DNA from: an uncultured Bacteroidota bacterium
GTDB lineage: Bacteria; Bacteroidota; Bacteroidia; Bacteroidales; F082
NCBI GenBank assembly: GCA_913009685.1
Contig: CAJVXP010000004.1
Location: 40,527 to 104,526 of the forward strand
Length of the DNA stretch: 64,000 nt
Direction of reading: 5' to 3'
Shown: positions 27,227-36,116 of the stretch, one piece after another
Layout of the letters: every line of letters begins with the position of its first letter
Numbering within the stretch: the stretch's first letter is position 1
Notes under the pieces: model-generated
The model's database searches: none
What the model saw: the letters and a program-made list of their open reading frames with translations, nothing else
What the model was told of the DNA's origin: nothing
Program-made: the position numbers and the translations under genes

Positions 27227-28357
27227 CTATCCCTCCACAAAAACAAGGTTTTTTTCCGTTTTCTTACTGTTTTCTCTTAACCGGGCTACTTCATATTCTA
27301 TTATCATCTCATGAAACACCTCTTTTACCGATTTAATTTTTTCTGTTTTGTATGCGTTACTTCCGGCAAAGACAAACCCGTTTTTCAGTTTTCCTTTTGC
27401 CGCATTAATCAGCGCAAGCGAAATACAATAGGGTGCTTTTTTATAATCACAGGTTTTCAGGCATTGCCACGGACAGTTCACGGGCTGTCTTTTTCCTGCC
27501 GAAACATCCTTTAAAAATTTGTTATTTATAGCTCTTCCCGGTAATCCGACAGGACTATCAATGAGCACAACATCTTCCTGTGTACTGTTCACATAGGCTT
27601 CTTTAAATTCTTGTGCTGCATCACATTCGTAAGTCGGGACAAGCCGTGTGGCAATCTGTACACCACGTGCGCCCAATTTCATCAGGCGGTACATATCCGC
27701 ACCGGTATATATTCCTCCGGCGGCAATAACCGGAATCTCTTTCTTAAACTGCTCTTCAAAAGGCCTGAGAGCTTCAATTACAGTAGGTATAATTCTTTCC
27801 AGCAAGAAATCCGGATCTTCTATTTGTGTTTTTTTATATCCAAGGTGCCCGCCGGCTTTTGGGCCTTCTACTACCACAGCATCGGGAATTACTCCATAAT
27901 GACCGGCCCAGTAACGGAATATTAACCCGGCAGCTTTTCCGGAGGAAACAATGGGGAGGAATTTAGTCCGGTTATTCTCTTTTTTATCTTTAATAACACT
28001 ATCGGGCATGTGGATAGGCAGTCCCGCACCGGAAATAATCAGGTCGGCGCCTTCCTCGATAGCCACGGTCAGATGGTCTTCGTAATCGGAAAGTGCTATC
28101 ATGATATTCACTCCGATAATGCCATCCGTCTTTTTCCTTGCTTTTCTTATTTCTTCACGTAAGGCAGTTTTGTTTGCCCCTCTGAAATCTTTTGAAAAAT
28201 CGGGAATCAGCATACCAATACTTGCTGATGATATAATGCCTATTCCGCCTTCGTTGGCCACGGCAGAGGCTAAGCCGGATAAAGAAACGGCAACACCCAT
28301 GCCTCCTTGTATTATAGGAAGTCTGACTTCAAGGTCTCCTATTCGCAATAAATCCAT
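27227..28357 (-). CDS. Nitronate monooxygenase / FabK-like flavoprotein
   Basis: 376 residues, a TIM-barrel FMN enzyme of the 2-nitropropane dioxygenase family. PIIQGGMGVAVSLSGLASAVANEGG is the N-terminal FMN-binding signature, with VVEGPKAGGHLGY and IPVIAAGGIYTGADM following and a C-terminal cysteine pair (CPWQCLKTCDY). Members detoxify nitronates or act as enoyl-ACP reductases; the length and C-terminal extension fit the nitronate monooxygenase-like group. The upstream region has a -7 box and three direct repeats that may bind the adjacent LytTR regulator. Confidence 0.82.
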   Translation of the reverse strand: MDLLRIGDLEVRLPIIQGGMGVAVSLSGLASAVANEGGIGIISSASIGMLIPDFSKDFRGANKTALREEIRKARKKTDGIIGVNIMIALSDYEDHLTVAIEEGADLIISGAGLPIHMPDSVIKDKKENNRTKFLPIVSSGKAAGLIFRYWAGHYGVIPDAVVVEGPKAGGHLGYKKTQIEDPDFLLERIIPTVIEALRPFEEQFKKEIPVIAAGGIYTGADMYRLMKLGARGVQIATRLVPTYECDAAQEFKEAYVNSTQEDVVLIDSPVGLPGRAINNKFLKDVSAGKRQPVNCPWQCLKTCDYKKAPYCISLALINAAKGKLKNGFVFAGSNAYKTEKIKSVKEVFHEMIIEYEVARLRENSKKTEKNLVFVEG

Positions 28358-28381
28358 AATAACAATTTTTTAATTTGCAGG

Positions 28382-28389
28382 CAAAATTA
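28382..28389 (-). promoter_or_regulatory. -7 box (TAATTTTG) for the nitronate-monooxygenase-like gene
   Basis: Minus-strand TAATTTTG fits TAnnTTTG, 25 bases before the ATG. Confidence 0.65.
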
Positions 28390-28415
28390 AGGGCAAAACA
28401 GATGAAAAAATTATT

Positions 28416-28462
28416 TTAGGGATTAAACAGGAACGATTAGGGACAAATGGATGATTTAGGGA
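28416..28462 (-). promoter_or_regulatory. Three TTAGGGA direct repeats, candidate operator
   Basis: TTAGGGA occurs at 28416-28422, 28437-28443 and 28456-28462, with start-to-start spacing of 21 and 19 bases. On the minus strand they lie about 27-75 bases upstream of the -7 box, the usual place for activator binding. Two-turn spacing of direct repeats is characteristic of LytTR-domain regulators, and such a gene is immediately upstream. Binding by that protein is inferred. Confidence 0.5.
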
Positions 28463-28512
28463 TGGATGGCGCGAATACGGGGACGAAAGGAGGGAAGTAT
28501 TTCCGGAACAAT

Positions 28513-29373
28513 TCAGACCTGATAGAATATTTCTTTAAATGGCAGGATATATTTACGGGAAACCGATATGGCATGCTCTTCTTCACCTACATAAAGTACA
28601 TACCCTTGTGGGTTGCCTTCCAGTCTTCTGATTTGATTTATGTTTACGAGAAAGGCACGATGACATCTGAAAATAAAAGGGTAATCCCTGCTGGCTTCTT
28701 CGGCACGATTTAAGGTGCATCTTACCAGCCGGGAATGGGTTCCTTTTCGATCCTGCCAGAAAACTTCGATATAATTGTTTGCAGAACGTATGTATAAAAG
28801 ATTATTTACATCCACAGACAAATCGTCTTTTTCATAGTCCGATTTGAGATGAATAACTTTGGGCAAAGGATTAGCTTTTTCTTCGAGATAACGGTTCAAT
28901 TCCAAAGCCGATTGTAAGTGCATGTTTAATAAGCGGGTACGATTATAAGGGATCAGAATACTAACAGGGATAGCGCTGATTATCAGCACTTTTATCAAGA
29001 TATAAAAACTAAAACTAAAATATCCAATGAATTGAAAATAGATAAAGTATGCTGAAGCAATGGTAAATATAATCCAAAGATTCCAAAAAATCTCTTTTAA
29101 AACCGTCCATTTTCTAAAAATATGGGCGTCAGCCAGAAATGCCGGTATGAGCAACAAATTAACACTTAATCCAAGAAATATTACTACGATTAAACCTCCA
29201 ATTAAAAAGTATTTTTCCTGTGTGTTTAACGCTTTAATATCAAAGGGTTGGAAAAGATAGAACAGCAAAAACAATATCAGGCTAATGATAAAGATAAGCT
29301 TCGTATTTTGCTTAAGATCATCATTAAACGGATAAGACTTCTTTAAAAATTCAAACCATTTTGCCATGAACAT
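28513..29373 (-). CDS. Membrane-bound LytTR-family transcriptional regulator
   Basis: 286 residues. Four predicted transmembrane helices in the first 150 residues (for example LIFIISLILFLLFYLF and YFLIGGLIVVIFLGLSVNLL), a short coiled linker, and a C-terminal LytTR DNA-binding domain (about 185-286; DLSVDVNNLLYIRSANNYIEV, FIFRCHRAFLVNINQI, ISVSRKYILPFKE). No receiver or kinase domain is present, so it probably senses a membrane signal directly. It precedes the nitronate-monooxygenase-like gene on the same strand. The start could be 29373 or the ATG two codons later. Confidence 0.88.
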   Translation of the reverse strand: MFMAKWFEFLKKSYPFNDDLKQNTKLIFIISLILFLLFYLFQPFDIKALNTQEKYFLIGGLIVVIFLGLSVNLLLIPAFLADAHIFRKWTVLKEIFWNLWIIFTIASAYFIYFQFIGYFSFSFYILIKVLIISAIPVSILIPYNRTRLLNMHLQSALELNRYLEEKANPLPKVIHLKSDYEKDDLSVDVNNLLYIRSANNYIEVFWQDRKGTHSRLVRCTLNRAEEASRDYPFIFRCHRAFLVNINQIRRLEGNPQGYVLYVGEEEHAISVSRKYILPFKEIFYQV

Positions 29374-29503
29374 TCAATTTAGGATCCTTTGATTTATATT
29401 CCACTACAAAAATAGAAAAAGAAAAGTTACCCAAACAAAATAATTGTAATACCAAATGATTTCAGATGCTGACATATCATCTTAAGTCCACAGGTTAAAT
29501 CTT

Positions 29504-30844
29504 TTACAACAACTTATTCGCCAAATTAGCCAGTTCGGAGCGTTCGCCTTTTTCCAGCCGGATGTGGGCGTAAATGGCATTTTGTTTCAGCCGGTCGATG
29601 AGCACCGAAAGTCCGTTCGACTGCGAGTCGAGATAAGGGGTGTCGATTTGGTAAATGTCGCCTGTAAAAATAATTTTGGTGTTTTCGCCGGCACGGGTAA
29701 TGATGGTTTTTATTTCGTGTGGCGTCAGGTTCTGGGCTTCGTCCACAATAAAAATCACGTTGGAGATGCTCCTGCCGCGGATGAATGCCAGCGGGGTAAT
29801 CATCAGCTTTTCACTCTCAATAGAGTCATTGATACGACGATACTCCCTGTCCTGTTCGCCAAACTGGTTTTGGATATATTTCAGGTTGTCCCAAAGAGGT
29901 TCCATGTATGGATTTATTTTTGAATTCACATCGCCGGGCAGGTAGCCAATGTCTTTGTTGCTCAGCGGCACAATGGGGCGTGCCAGATAGATCTGTTTAA
30001 AACTACGGCGTTGTTCCCAGGCTCCGGCCAGCGCGAGCAGTGTTTTTCCCGTACCGGCAACGCCCTGTAGCGTAACCAGTTTGACCTCCGGATTCATAAT
30101 GGCGTGCAACGCAAAAACCTGTTCGGCGTTGCGTGGCATAATTCGCGAAACGGCATGTTTCTCCACCCGTTCCACCCTTTCGGTGATGGGATTGTAAAAC
30201 ACCAGTGCCGAAGCATGTTGTCCTTTGAGAATGAAATAATGGTTGGGATATGGTTTTTCGATGTTCAAATCTTTCAGGTCGCAAAAGCCGTTGGCATAAA
30301 GGCGGTCAATTACTTCGTGCGGGATGCCGGAAAGTGTGTTTTTACCGGTGTAAAGTGTGTTGATATTTTTGATTTTCCCGGTTTCAAAATCTTCGGCCGG
30401 CAGGTTCATGGCTTTGGCTTTCAGACGAAGGTTGATGTCCTTGCTCACCAGAATAACTTTCCGGTCGGGATGATCTTCTTTCAGTTTCAGGGCGGCATTC
30501 AGTATGCGATGATCGGCTTTGTCTTCACCAAAAACATGACGGGCATCACGCCGGCTTTGCTCGTTCATAATTACCCTGAATTTCCCTTTTTCCGGGCCGT
30601 TCAGCCGTCGCCAGTTAGTCATGGTCAATTTGCCCGAAATGCCATCCAGAAACCGGATGAATTCACGGGCTTCAAAATTCTTGGTGTCATTTCCTTTTTT
30701 AAAATTATCGAGTTCTTCAAGAACGGTGATAGGAATGGCCACGTCGTTGTCTTCGAAATTATTGATTGCATTGTGGTTGTAAAGGATAACCGAAGTGTCC
30801 AGTACAAAAATCTTTTTTTTCTTTTCTAATTTCCTGTTTGCCAT
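29504..30844 (-). CDS. PIN domain-PhoH ATPase fusion (YlaK-like)
   Basis: 446 residues from the ATG at 30844. A PIN nuclease-like domain (about 10-150, KIFVLDTSVILYN ... DNDVAIPITVLEELDNFKKG, VILVSKDINLRLKA with conserved acidic residues) is fused to a PhoH ATPase (Walker A GVAGTGKTLLALAGAW, Walker B VIFIVDEAQNLTP). PIN-PhoH proteins (PhoH2) of other bacteria show RNA helicase and ribonuclease activity. An in-frame ATG 36 bases upstream is possible, but MANRKLEKKKKIFVLD is the family-like start. Confidence 0.92.
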   Translation of the reverse strand: MANRKLEKKKKIFVLDTSVILYNHNAINNFEDNDVAIPITVLEELDNFKKGNDTKNFEAREFIRFLDGISGKLTMTNWRRLNGPEKGKFRVIMNEQSRRDARHVFGEDKADHRILNAALKLKEDHPDRKVILVSKDINLRLKAKAMNLPAEDFETGKIKNINTLYTGKNTLSGIPHEVIDRLYANGFCDLKDLNIEKPYPNHYFILKGQHASALVFYNPITERVERVEKHAVSRIMPRNAEQVFALHAIMNPEVKLVTLQGVAGTGKTLLALAGAWEQRRSFKQIYLARPIVPLSNKDIGYLPGDVNSKINPYMEPLWDNLKYIQNQFGEQDREYRRINDSIESEKLMITPLAFIRGRSISNVIFIVDEAQNLTPHEIKTIITRAGENTKIIFTGDIYQIDTPYLDSQSNGLSVLIDRLKQNAIYAHIRLEKGERSELANLANKLL

Positions 30845-31029
30845 GGGAAAAAGGCTTTGGTGTGAAAAACGACTTATCAACAGTAAAAATAAACCGAAAA
30901 AAGGTTTTTTTTCAGGCAGGTGCTTAGAGTTTCCAACAAATTAAGGTTGAAAACGAAGTGCCTGAAATTAAAAACAACCGGTACGGGCGGACGTTCGTTC
31001 CTTGTTGAACAACGGCCTTTCTTTTTCCG

Positions 31030-31037
31030 TACCTTTG
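31030..31037 (+). promoter_or_regulatory. -7 box (TACCTTTG) for polA
   Basis: TACCTTTG fits TAnnTTTG, 20 bases before the polA ATG. Confidence 0.65.
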
Positions 31038-31056
31038 CTTTTTAATCGGAATTTTT

Positions 31057-33816
31057 ATGAGTCAACCGAAAAAACTTTTCCTGTTAGATGCAATGGCACT
31101 GATTTACCGTGCCTATTTTGCTATGAGCCGGAACCCGCAAATCAACTCCAAAGGGCTGAACACCTCTGCTGTTCTGGGTTTTGCCAACACGTTACTGGAG
31201 ATTTTAAAAAATGAAAAACCCACGCATCTCGGCGTAGCCTTCGACACTATGGTGCCCACCCAGCGGCACGAGGATTTTGCAGCTTACAAAGCCAACCGCG
31301 AAAAAATGCCCGAAGACCTTGCTATCGCCATTCCTTACGTCAAAGAGCTGCTGGATGCGTTGAATATCCCTGTGCTTTTTGTGGATGGCTATGAAGCGGA
31401 TGATGTGATTGGCACCTTGGCAAAACGGGCTGAAAAAGAGGGCTTTGTAACCTATATGATGACACCTGACAAGGATTTCGGACAACTGGTTTCTGAAAAT
31501 ATTTATATGTACAAACCTGCCCGCAGCGGAAAAAGTGCCGAAAAATGGGGCCCAAAAGAGGTTTGCGAACGTTACGGTATTGAGCGTCCTGAACAATTTA
31601 TTGACATCCTCGGTCTTTGGGGCGATGCCGTGGACAATATTCCCGGGGTGCCGGGCATTGGCGAAAAGACTGCCGCAAAGCTGATTGCACAGTTTGGCTC
31701 TATCGAAAACCTGTTGGAAAATACCCATCAGTTGAAAGGAAAACTCCGGGAAAACTTAGAGAAGTTTGCCGACCAGGCCATTATCTCCAAACAACTTGCC
31801 ACCATTCTGGTGGATGTGCCCCTTCCTTTCGAGCCCGAAAAACTTAAAATGGGAGACCCCGACCGGCAAGCATTGAAAAAACTTTTTGAGGAGCTGGAAT
31901 TCCGCACCTTTGCCAAACGACTTTTCACCTGGCTCTCCACACGCGCATCGGGCGGCGCGTACGAACAGGCCGACCTTTTTGCAGAGCCGGAAGAAGAGGA
32001 AGCGAAAACCATCCACAACACGCCGCATCAATACCATTTGACAGATACGCCGGAAAAAATCAAAGAACTGGCCGAAAAGCTCAAAAAGCAAACCTCTTTT
32101 TGTTTTGATACGGAAACTACCGGATTGGATCCTAACAATGCCGAGCTGGTAGGCATTTCATTTGCCTGGAAAGCGCATGAGGCGTATTATGTTCCTTTCT
32201 CCGAAAATTATCATCATGCCACACAACAACTATCCGTTTTTAAAGATGTTCTGGAAGATGAAAAAATCGAGAAGACCGGACAAAATATAAAATTCGACAT
32301 TTCCATTTTACGTTGGTATGACATTGTGGTGAAAGGAAAATTTTTCGACACCATGATTGCCCATTATCTGCTGGAACCCGACCAACGACACAACATGGAC
32401 TCCCTTGCCGAAACATATCTGAATTACAAACCTGTTCCCATCGAAAGCCTTATCGGGAAAAAAGGGAAAAACCAGCTGAGTATGCGGACAATAGCGTTAG
32501 ACGAAATTAAAGAATATGCCGCCGAAGATGCGGATGTTACGTTGCAGCTCAGGGGTGTTTTTGAGCCGAAGCTGAAGGAAACCGGAACGGAAAAACTTTT
32601 TTATGAAACCGAAATGCCACTAGTGCCGGTACTGGCTTCCATGGAAGCCGAGGGGGTAAAAATTGATACGGAAACGCTGGCTAAATTCGGTGAGAAACTG
32701 ACGGTGGAAATTGCCGAAATGGAAAAAGAGATTTATGAAATGGCCGGTATGGAATTTAACATTGCTTCGCCCAAACAGTTGGGAGAGGTGCTGTTTGAAC
32801 GGCTAAACCTTTCGAGCAAGCCCAAAAAGACCAAAACCGGGCAGTATTCTACCGGCGAAGAGGTGCTGACCAAACTGGCTTACCGGCATCCTGTTGTGGA
32901 GAAGATTCTGGAATACCGGTCGCTTACCAAGCTTAAATCGACTTACGTGGACAGCCTGCCCAAGCTGGTAAAACCCCGCGATGGCCGCATACACACGTCG
33001 TACAACCAGGCGGTGGCAGCTACCGGACGTCTCAGCTCCAACAACCCTAACCTGCAGAATATTCCCATCCGTACCGAGCGGGGACGTGAAATCAGAAAAG
33101 CTTTTATCCCACGAAACAAAGAATATGTTTTGATGGCAGCGGACTATTCGCAAATCGAGTTGCGGATTATTGCCCACCTGAGTAAAGATGAAGCCATGAT
33201 GGAAGCTTTCCGGAAAGGGATGGATGTGCACATCGCAACAGCTTCCCGTGTTTATGGCGTCCCTGTTGAACAGGTCTCCAAAGATATGCGCCGTCATGCC
33301 AAAGTGGTGAACTTCGGGATTATCTATGGTATTTCCGCTTTCGGACTTTCCCAACGATTGAAGATTCCGCGCCGGGAAGCGGCAGAAATAATTGAAAGCT
33401 ATTTTGAAAAATATCCCGGCATCCGCCAATACATGGAAAAAACCATTGCCTTTGCACGCGAACACGGTTATGTGGAAACTATCCTCGGTCGCCGCCGCTA
33501 TCTGAGCGATATCCGTTCGGCCAACGGTGTTGTCCGCGCTTATGCCGAACGAAATGCCATCAATGCACCCATCCAGGGTTCATCGGCCGACATGATAAAA
33601 ATTGCCATGATCAGAATTTTTGATGAAATGCAAAGAAGAAACATGAAGTCGAAGATGATTTTGCAGGTGCACGATGAGCTGGTTTTCGATACACACAAAG
33701 AAGAAGAGAAAGAGCTGACACTTTTGGTGGATGACAAGATGAAAAATGCTTTAAAATTAGATGTGCCGGTAGTGGTGGATGTCAATACGGGAAATAACTG
33801 GCTGGAAGCGCATTAA
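31057..33816 (+). CDS. polA: DNA polymerase I
   Basis: 919 residues with all three activities. The 5'-3' exonuclease domain spans about 1-290 (DGYEADDVIGTLA, TPDKDFGQLV, IPGVPGIGEKTA). The 3'-5' exonuclease is intact, with DTETTGLDP, NIKFDISIL and YAAEDADVT carrying the metal ligands. The polymerase domain follows with motif A ADYSQIELRIIAHLS, motif B RRHAKVVNFGIIYGIS and motif C QVHDELVF. It fills gaps in repair and removes RNA primers. Single-gene unit. Confidence 0.98.
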   Translation: MSQPKKLFLLDAMALIYRAYFAMSRNPQINSKGLNTSAVLGFANTLLEILKNEKPTHLGVAFDTMVPTQRHEDFAAYKANREKMPEDLAIAIPYVKELLDALNIPVLFVDGYEADDVIGTLAKRAEKEGFVTYMMTPDKDFGQLVSENIYMYKPARSGKSAEKWGPKEVCERYGIERPEQFIDILGLWGDAVDNIPGVPGIGEKTAAKLIAQFGSIENLLENTHQLKGKLRENLEKFADQAIISKQLATILVDVPLPFEPEKLKMGDPDRQALKKLFEELEFRTFAKRLFTWLSTRASGGAYEQADLFAEPEEEEAKTIHNTPHQYHLTDTPEKIKELAEKLKKQTSFCFDTETTGLDPNNAELVGISFAWKAHEAYYVPFSENYHHATQQLSVFKDVLEDEKIEKTGQNIKFDISILRWYDIVVKGKFFDTMIAHYLLEPDQRHNMDSLAETYLNYKPVPIESLIGKKGKNQLSMRTIALDEIKEYAAEDADVTLQLRGVFEPKLKETGTEKLFYETEMPLVPVLASMEAEGVKIDTETLAKFGEKLTVEIAEMEKEIYEMAGMEFNIASPKQLGEVLFERLNLSSKPKKTKTGQYSTGEEVLTKLAYRHPVVEKILEYRSLTKLKSTYVDSLPKLVKPRDGRIHTSYNQAVAATGRLSSNNPNLQNIPIRTERGREIRKAFIPRNKEYVLMAADYSQIELRIIAHLSKDEAMMEAFRKGMDVHIATASRVYGVPVEQVSKDMRRHAKVVNFGIIYGISAFGLSQRLKIPRREAAEIIESYFEKYPGIRQYMEKTIAFAREHGYVETILGRRRYLSDIRSANGVVRAYAERNAINAPIQGSSADMIKIAMIRIFDEMQRRNMKSKMILQVHDELVFDTHKEEEKELTLLVDDKMKNALKLDVPVVVDVNTGNNWLEAH

Positions 33817-33821
33817 AAATG

Positions 33822-33921
33822 GTCAGACAGTTGTACCACCTTCGCCGGGGCTTCGGCGGACGGAGTCAAACAGTTGTCATTCGATAGTCAAACAATAGTC
33901 AGGCAATGGTCAAACAGTTGT
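33822..33921. repeat. Degenerate 13-bp word repeat (GTCAAACAGTTGT)
   Basis: Five near-copies on one strand: 33822 (GTCAGACAGTTGT), 33865, 33887 (GTCAAACAATAGT), 33898 (GTCAGGCAATGGT) and 33909. They are interrupted by a GC-rich stem CGCCGGGGCTTCGGCG. No coding potential. Confidence 0.7.
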
Positions 33922-34016
33922 AAAGTAATAATTCCCCCTGTAGTCTGTTCTGCCCAAAAGGAAATTACTATGCTGAAATACGCAAATTACGTAGCCATCA
34001 ATTAGCTGGAATTTAG

Positions 34017-34024
34017 TATTTTTG
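34017..34024 (+). promoter_or_regulatory. -7 box (TATTTTTG) for glyA
   Basis: TATTTTTG fits TAnnTTTG, 34 bases before the ATG. Confidence 0.65.
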
Positions 34025-34058
34025 CGTCCCGGTAAACCATTCTAAAAAACACATAACC

Positions 34059-35339
34059 ATGGAAAGAGACCAAAAGATATTTGACCTGATTAAACAGGAG
34101 AAAGAACGCCAAATGCGTGGTATTGAGCTCATTGCTTCCGAAAACTTTGTGAGTGAGCAGGTGCTTGAAGCCATGGGCTCGGTGATGACCAACAAATATG
34201 CAGAAGGATATCCGGGAAAACGTTACTACGGCGGTTGTGAAATTGTGGACCAGTCGGAGCAGCTGGCCATCGACCGCGCCCGTGAGCTTTTCAATGCCGA
34301 ATATGCCAACGTACAGCCTCACTCCGGTGCGCAGGCTAACATGGCCGTTTTGATGGCCTGCCTGAAACCCGGTGATACTTTTATGGGCCTCGACCTGTCG
34401 CACGGCGGTCACCTGTCGCACGGTTCTTCTGTGAACTCTTCCGGAATTTTATACCACCCTGTGGCTTACAAAGTAAAAGAAGATACCGGCACCGTGGATT
34501 ACGACGAAATGGAAATACTGGCCAAAAAGGAGAAACCCAAACTGATTATTGCCGGGGCTTCTGCTTACTCGCGCGACTGGGATTACGAACGCATGCGTGC
34601 CATTGCCGATGAGGTGGGAGCTCTGCTCATGGCCGACATAGCCCATCCGGCCGGGATCATTGCCAAAGGACTGCTGAACGACCCGATTGAATATTGCCAC
34701 ATTGTTACCACCACCACGCATAAAACCCTGCGTGGTCCCCGTGGCGGCATGATTCTCATGGGCGAAGATTTTGAAAATCCCTGGGGACTGAAAACCCCCA
34801 AAGGCATTACCAAAATGATGTCCGCTGTTTTGAATTCTGCTATCTTCCCCGGTATCCAGGGAGGCCCGCTGGAGCATGTTATTGCTGCCAAAGCAGTAGC
34901 TTTCGGCGAAGCGCTTACCGACAGCTATTTTGAATATATCATGCAGGTGCAGAAAAATGCACAGGTTATGTCCAAAGCCTTTATTGACAGAGGTTACAAT
35001 GTGATTTCGGGCGGCACGGATAATCATTTGATGTTGATAGACCTGCGTGGAAAATTTCCCGATATTACAGGAAAAGTGGTGGAAAACACACTGGTGAAAG
35101 CCGATATTACCGTTAACAAAAACATGGTTCCCTTCGATAGCCGTTCGCCCTTTAAGACCAGTGGTTTGCGTGTGGGGACGCCAGCCATCACCACCCGCGG
35201 ACTGAAAGAAGAACACATGGAACCCATTGTGGAACTCATTGACGAAGTTATTAGCAACATAGAGAGCGAAACCGTTCTAACCGATGTGAAAAAACGCGTC
35301 AACAAAATGATGGTAGATTTCCCGCTGTTTGCTTATTAA
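34059..35339 (+). CDS. glyA: Serine hydroxymethyltransferase
   Basis: 426 residues, a PLP enzyme exchanging serine and glycine with tetrahydrofolate one-carbon units. Typical motifs are the N-terminal [30 protein letters not shown], the PLP-lysine region [15 protein letters not shown] and the C-terminal [13 protein letters not shown]. Single-gene unit with its own promoter and a strong terminator. Confidence 0.97.
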   Translation: MERDQKIFDLIKQEKERQMRGIELIASENFVSEQVLEAMGSVMTNKYAEGYPGKRYYGGCEIVDQSEQLAIDRARELFNAEYANVQPHSGAQANMAVLMACLKPGDTFMGLDLSHGGHLSHGSSVNSSGILYHPVAYKVKEDTGTVDYDEMEILAKKEKPKLIIAGASAYSRDWDYERMRAIADEVGALLMADIAHPAGIIAKGLLNDPIEYCHIVTTTTHKTLRGPRGGMILMGEDFENPWGLKTPKGITKMMSAVLNSAIFPGIQGGPLEHVIAAKAVAFGEALTDSYFEYIMQVQKNAQVMSKAFIDRGYNVISGGTDNHLMLIDLRGKFPDITGKVVENTLVKADITVNKNMVPFDSRSPFKTSGLRVGTPAITTRGLKEEHMEPIVELIDEVISNIESETVLTDVKKRVNKMMVDFPLFAY

Positions 35340-35360
35340 AAAAGGAGCAAAATTTCTAAT

Positions 35361-35400
35361 AAAAAACAGGCGTACATATTCATGCACGCCTGTTTTTATT
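35361..35400 (+). terminator. Rho-independent terminator of glyA
   Basis: AACAGGCGT (35365-35373) pairs with ACGCCTGTT (35386-35394), flanked by A and T runs that could make it bidirectional. Confidence 0.88.
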
Positions 35401-35401
35401 T

Positions 35402-35409
35402 TATCTTTG
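35402..35409 (+). promoter_or_regulatory. -7 box (TATCTTTG) for the SixA-like phosphatase
   Basis: TATCTTTG fits TAnnTTTG, 16 bases before the ATG at 35425, which supports that start. Confidence 0.65.
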
Positions 35410-35424
35410 TTCAAAACAAGCCAC

Positions 35425-35943
35425 ATGAAAACACTTTACATCGCCCGGCATGCCAAATCATCGTGGGACGATTTACGGGTATCTGATCATGACAGGGATT
35501 TACTTCCTGTAGGGAAAAAACGAACGAAAAAAATTGCCCGCTGGCTCAACGAACATAATATTTTTCCCGACAGAATTATCAGCAGCACAGCGGCACGGGC
35601 TTACAAAACAGCCTGTCAGCTGGCGCAGGGAATGGGCTTTCCGGAAGAAAAAATAGAGAAAGAGGCCGCTTTTTACAATGCTGATACCGAAGAGACTATG
35701 GAGGTCATCTATGCGCTTCCCGATACCGTAGAAAAGGTTATGGTGGTGGGACACAATCCCGGGTTTACCGATTTGGTTAATCTGTTTTTGGATTGGGAGC
35801 ATCAGGTCGACAATCTGCCTACTTCAGCAGTGGCTGCCATCCGGTTTGAAACCAACAAATGGGAAGAACTTGATCTGGCAGAACAGCGGGTCGAATTCCT
35901 GATAACACCCAAAATGGTGAAAGAAGGAGAGGGTTTAGGATGA
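35425..35943 (+). CDS. SixA-like histidine phosphatase
   Basis: 172 residues of the histidine phosphatase superfamily. The catalytic LYIARHAKSSW lies at residues 4-14, IISSTAARAYKTA provides the second arginine, and VMVVGHNPGF the second histidine. SixA proteins dephosphorylate phosphohistidines; the real substrate here is unknown. The frame extends 32 codons upstream into the glyA terminator and the promoter, so the ATG at 35425 is the start. Confidence 0.9.
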   Translation: MKTLYIARHAKSSWDDLRVSDHDRDLLPVGKKRTKKIARWLNEHNIFPDRIISSTAARAYKTACQLAQGMGFPEEKIEKEAAFYNADTEETMEVIYALPDTVEKVMVVGHNPGFTDLVNLFLDWEHQVDNLPTSAVAAIRFETNKWEELDLAEQRVEFLITPKMVKEGEGLG

Positions 35944-35944
35944 T

Positions 35945-36116
35945 TTATGGTAATTTGTGGTAATTGGTGGTGATTGGTTTGAAGTTGTAATTTATTGCTT
36001 CAACTAATTACCATCAATTACGGGCGAAGCACAAATTACGCCCGCAGGGCAAATGGCGCTTTAGCAAATTACCATCAATTACAGTTTAGCATCAATTACG
36101 TCACAGCCAAATTACT
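35945..36116. repeat. Inverted word-repeat cluster (GGTAATTTGTGG / AATTACCATCAATTAC)
   Basis: The left part has GGTAATT/GGTGATT words; the right part contains the opposite words AATTACCATCAATTAC (twice) plus CATCAATTACG and CAAATTAC. Together they form a loose inverted repeat between the convergent sixA-like and cysD genes, ending in the cysD stop. No gene is present. Confidence 0.65.

Noticed and set aside
30104..30829. 241-codon plus-strand frame opposite the PIN-PhoH gene
   Set aside because: Antisense to an intact PIN-PhoH protein; no domain recognised.
32803..33465. 220-codon minus-strand frame opposite polA
   Set aside because: Antisense to the polymerase domain and without any motif.
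34449..35216. 255-codon minus-strand frame opposite glyA
   Set aside because: Antisense to a complete serine hydroxymethyltransferase; shadow frame produced by codon bias.
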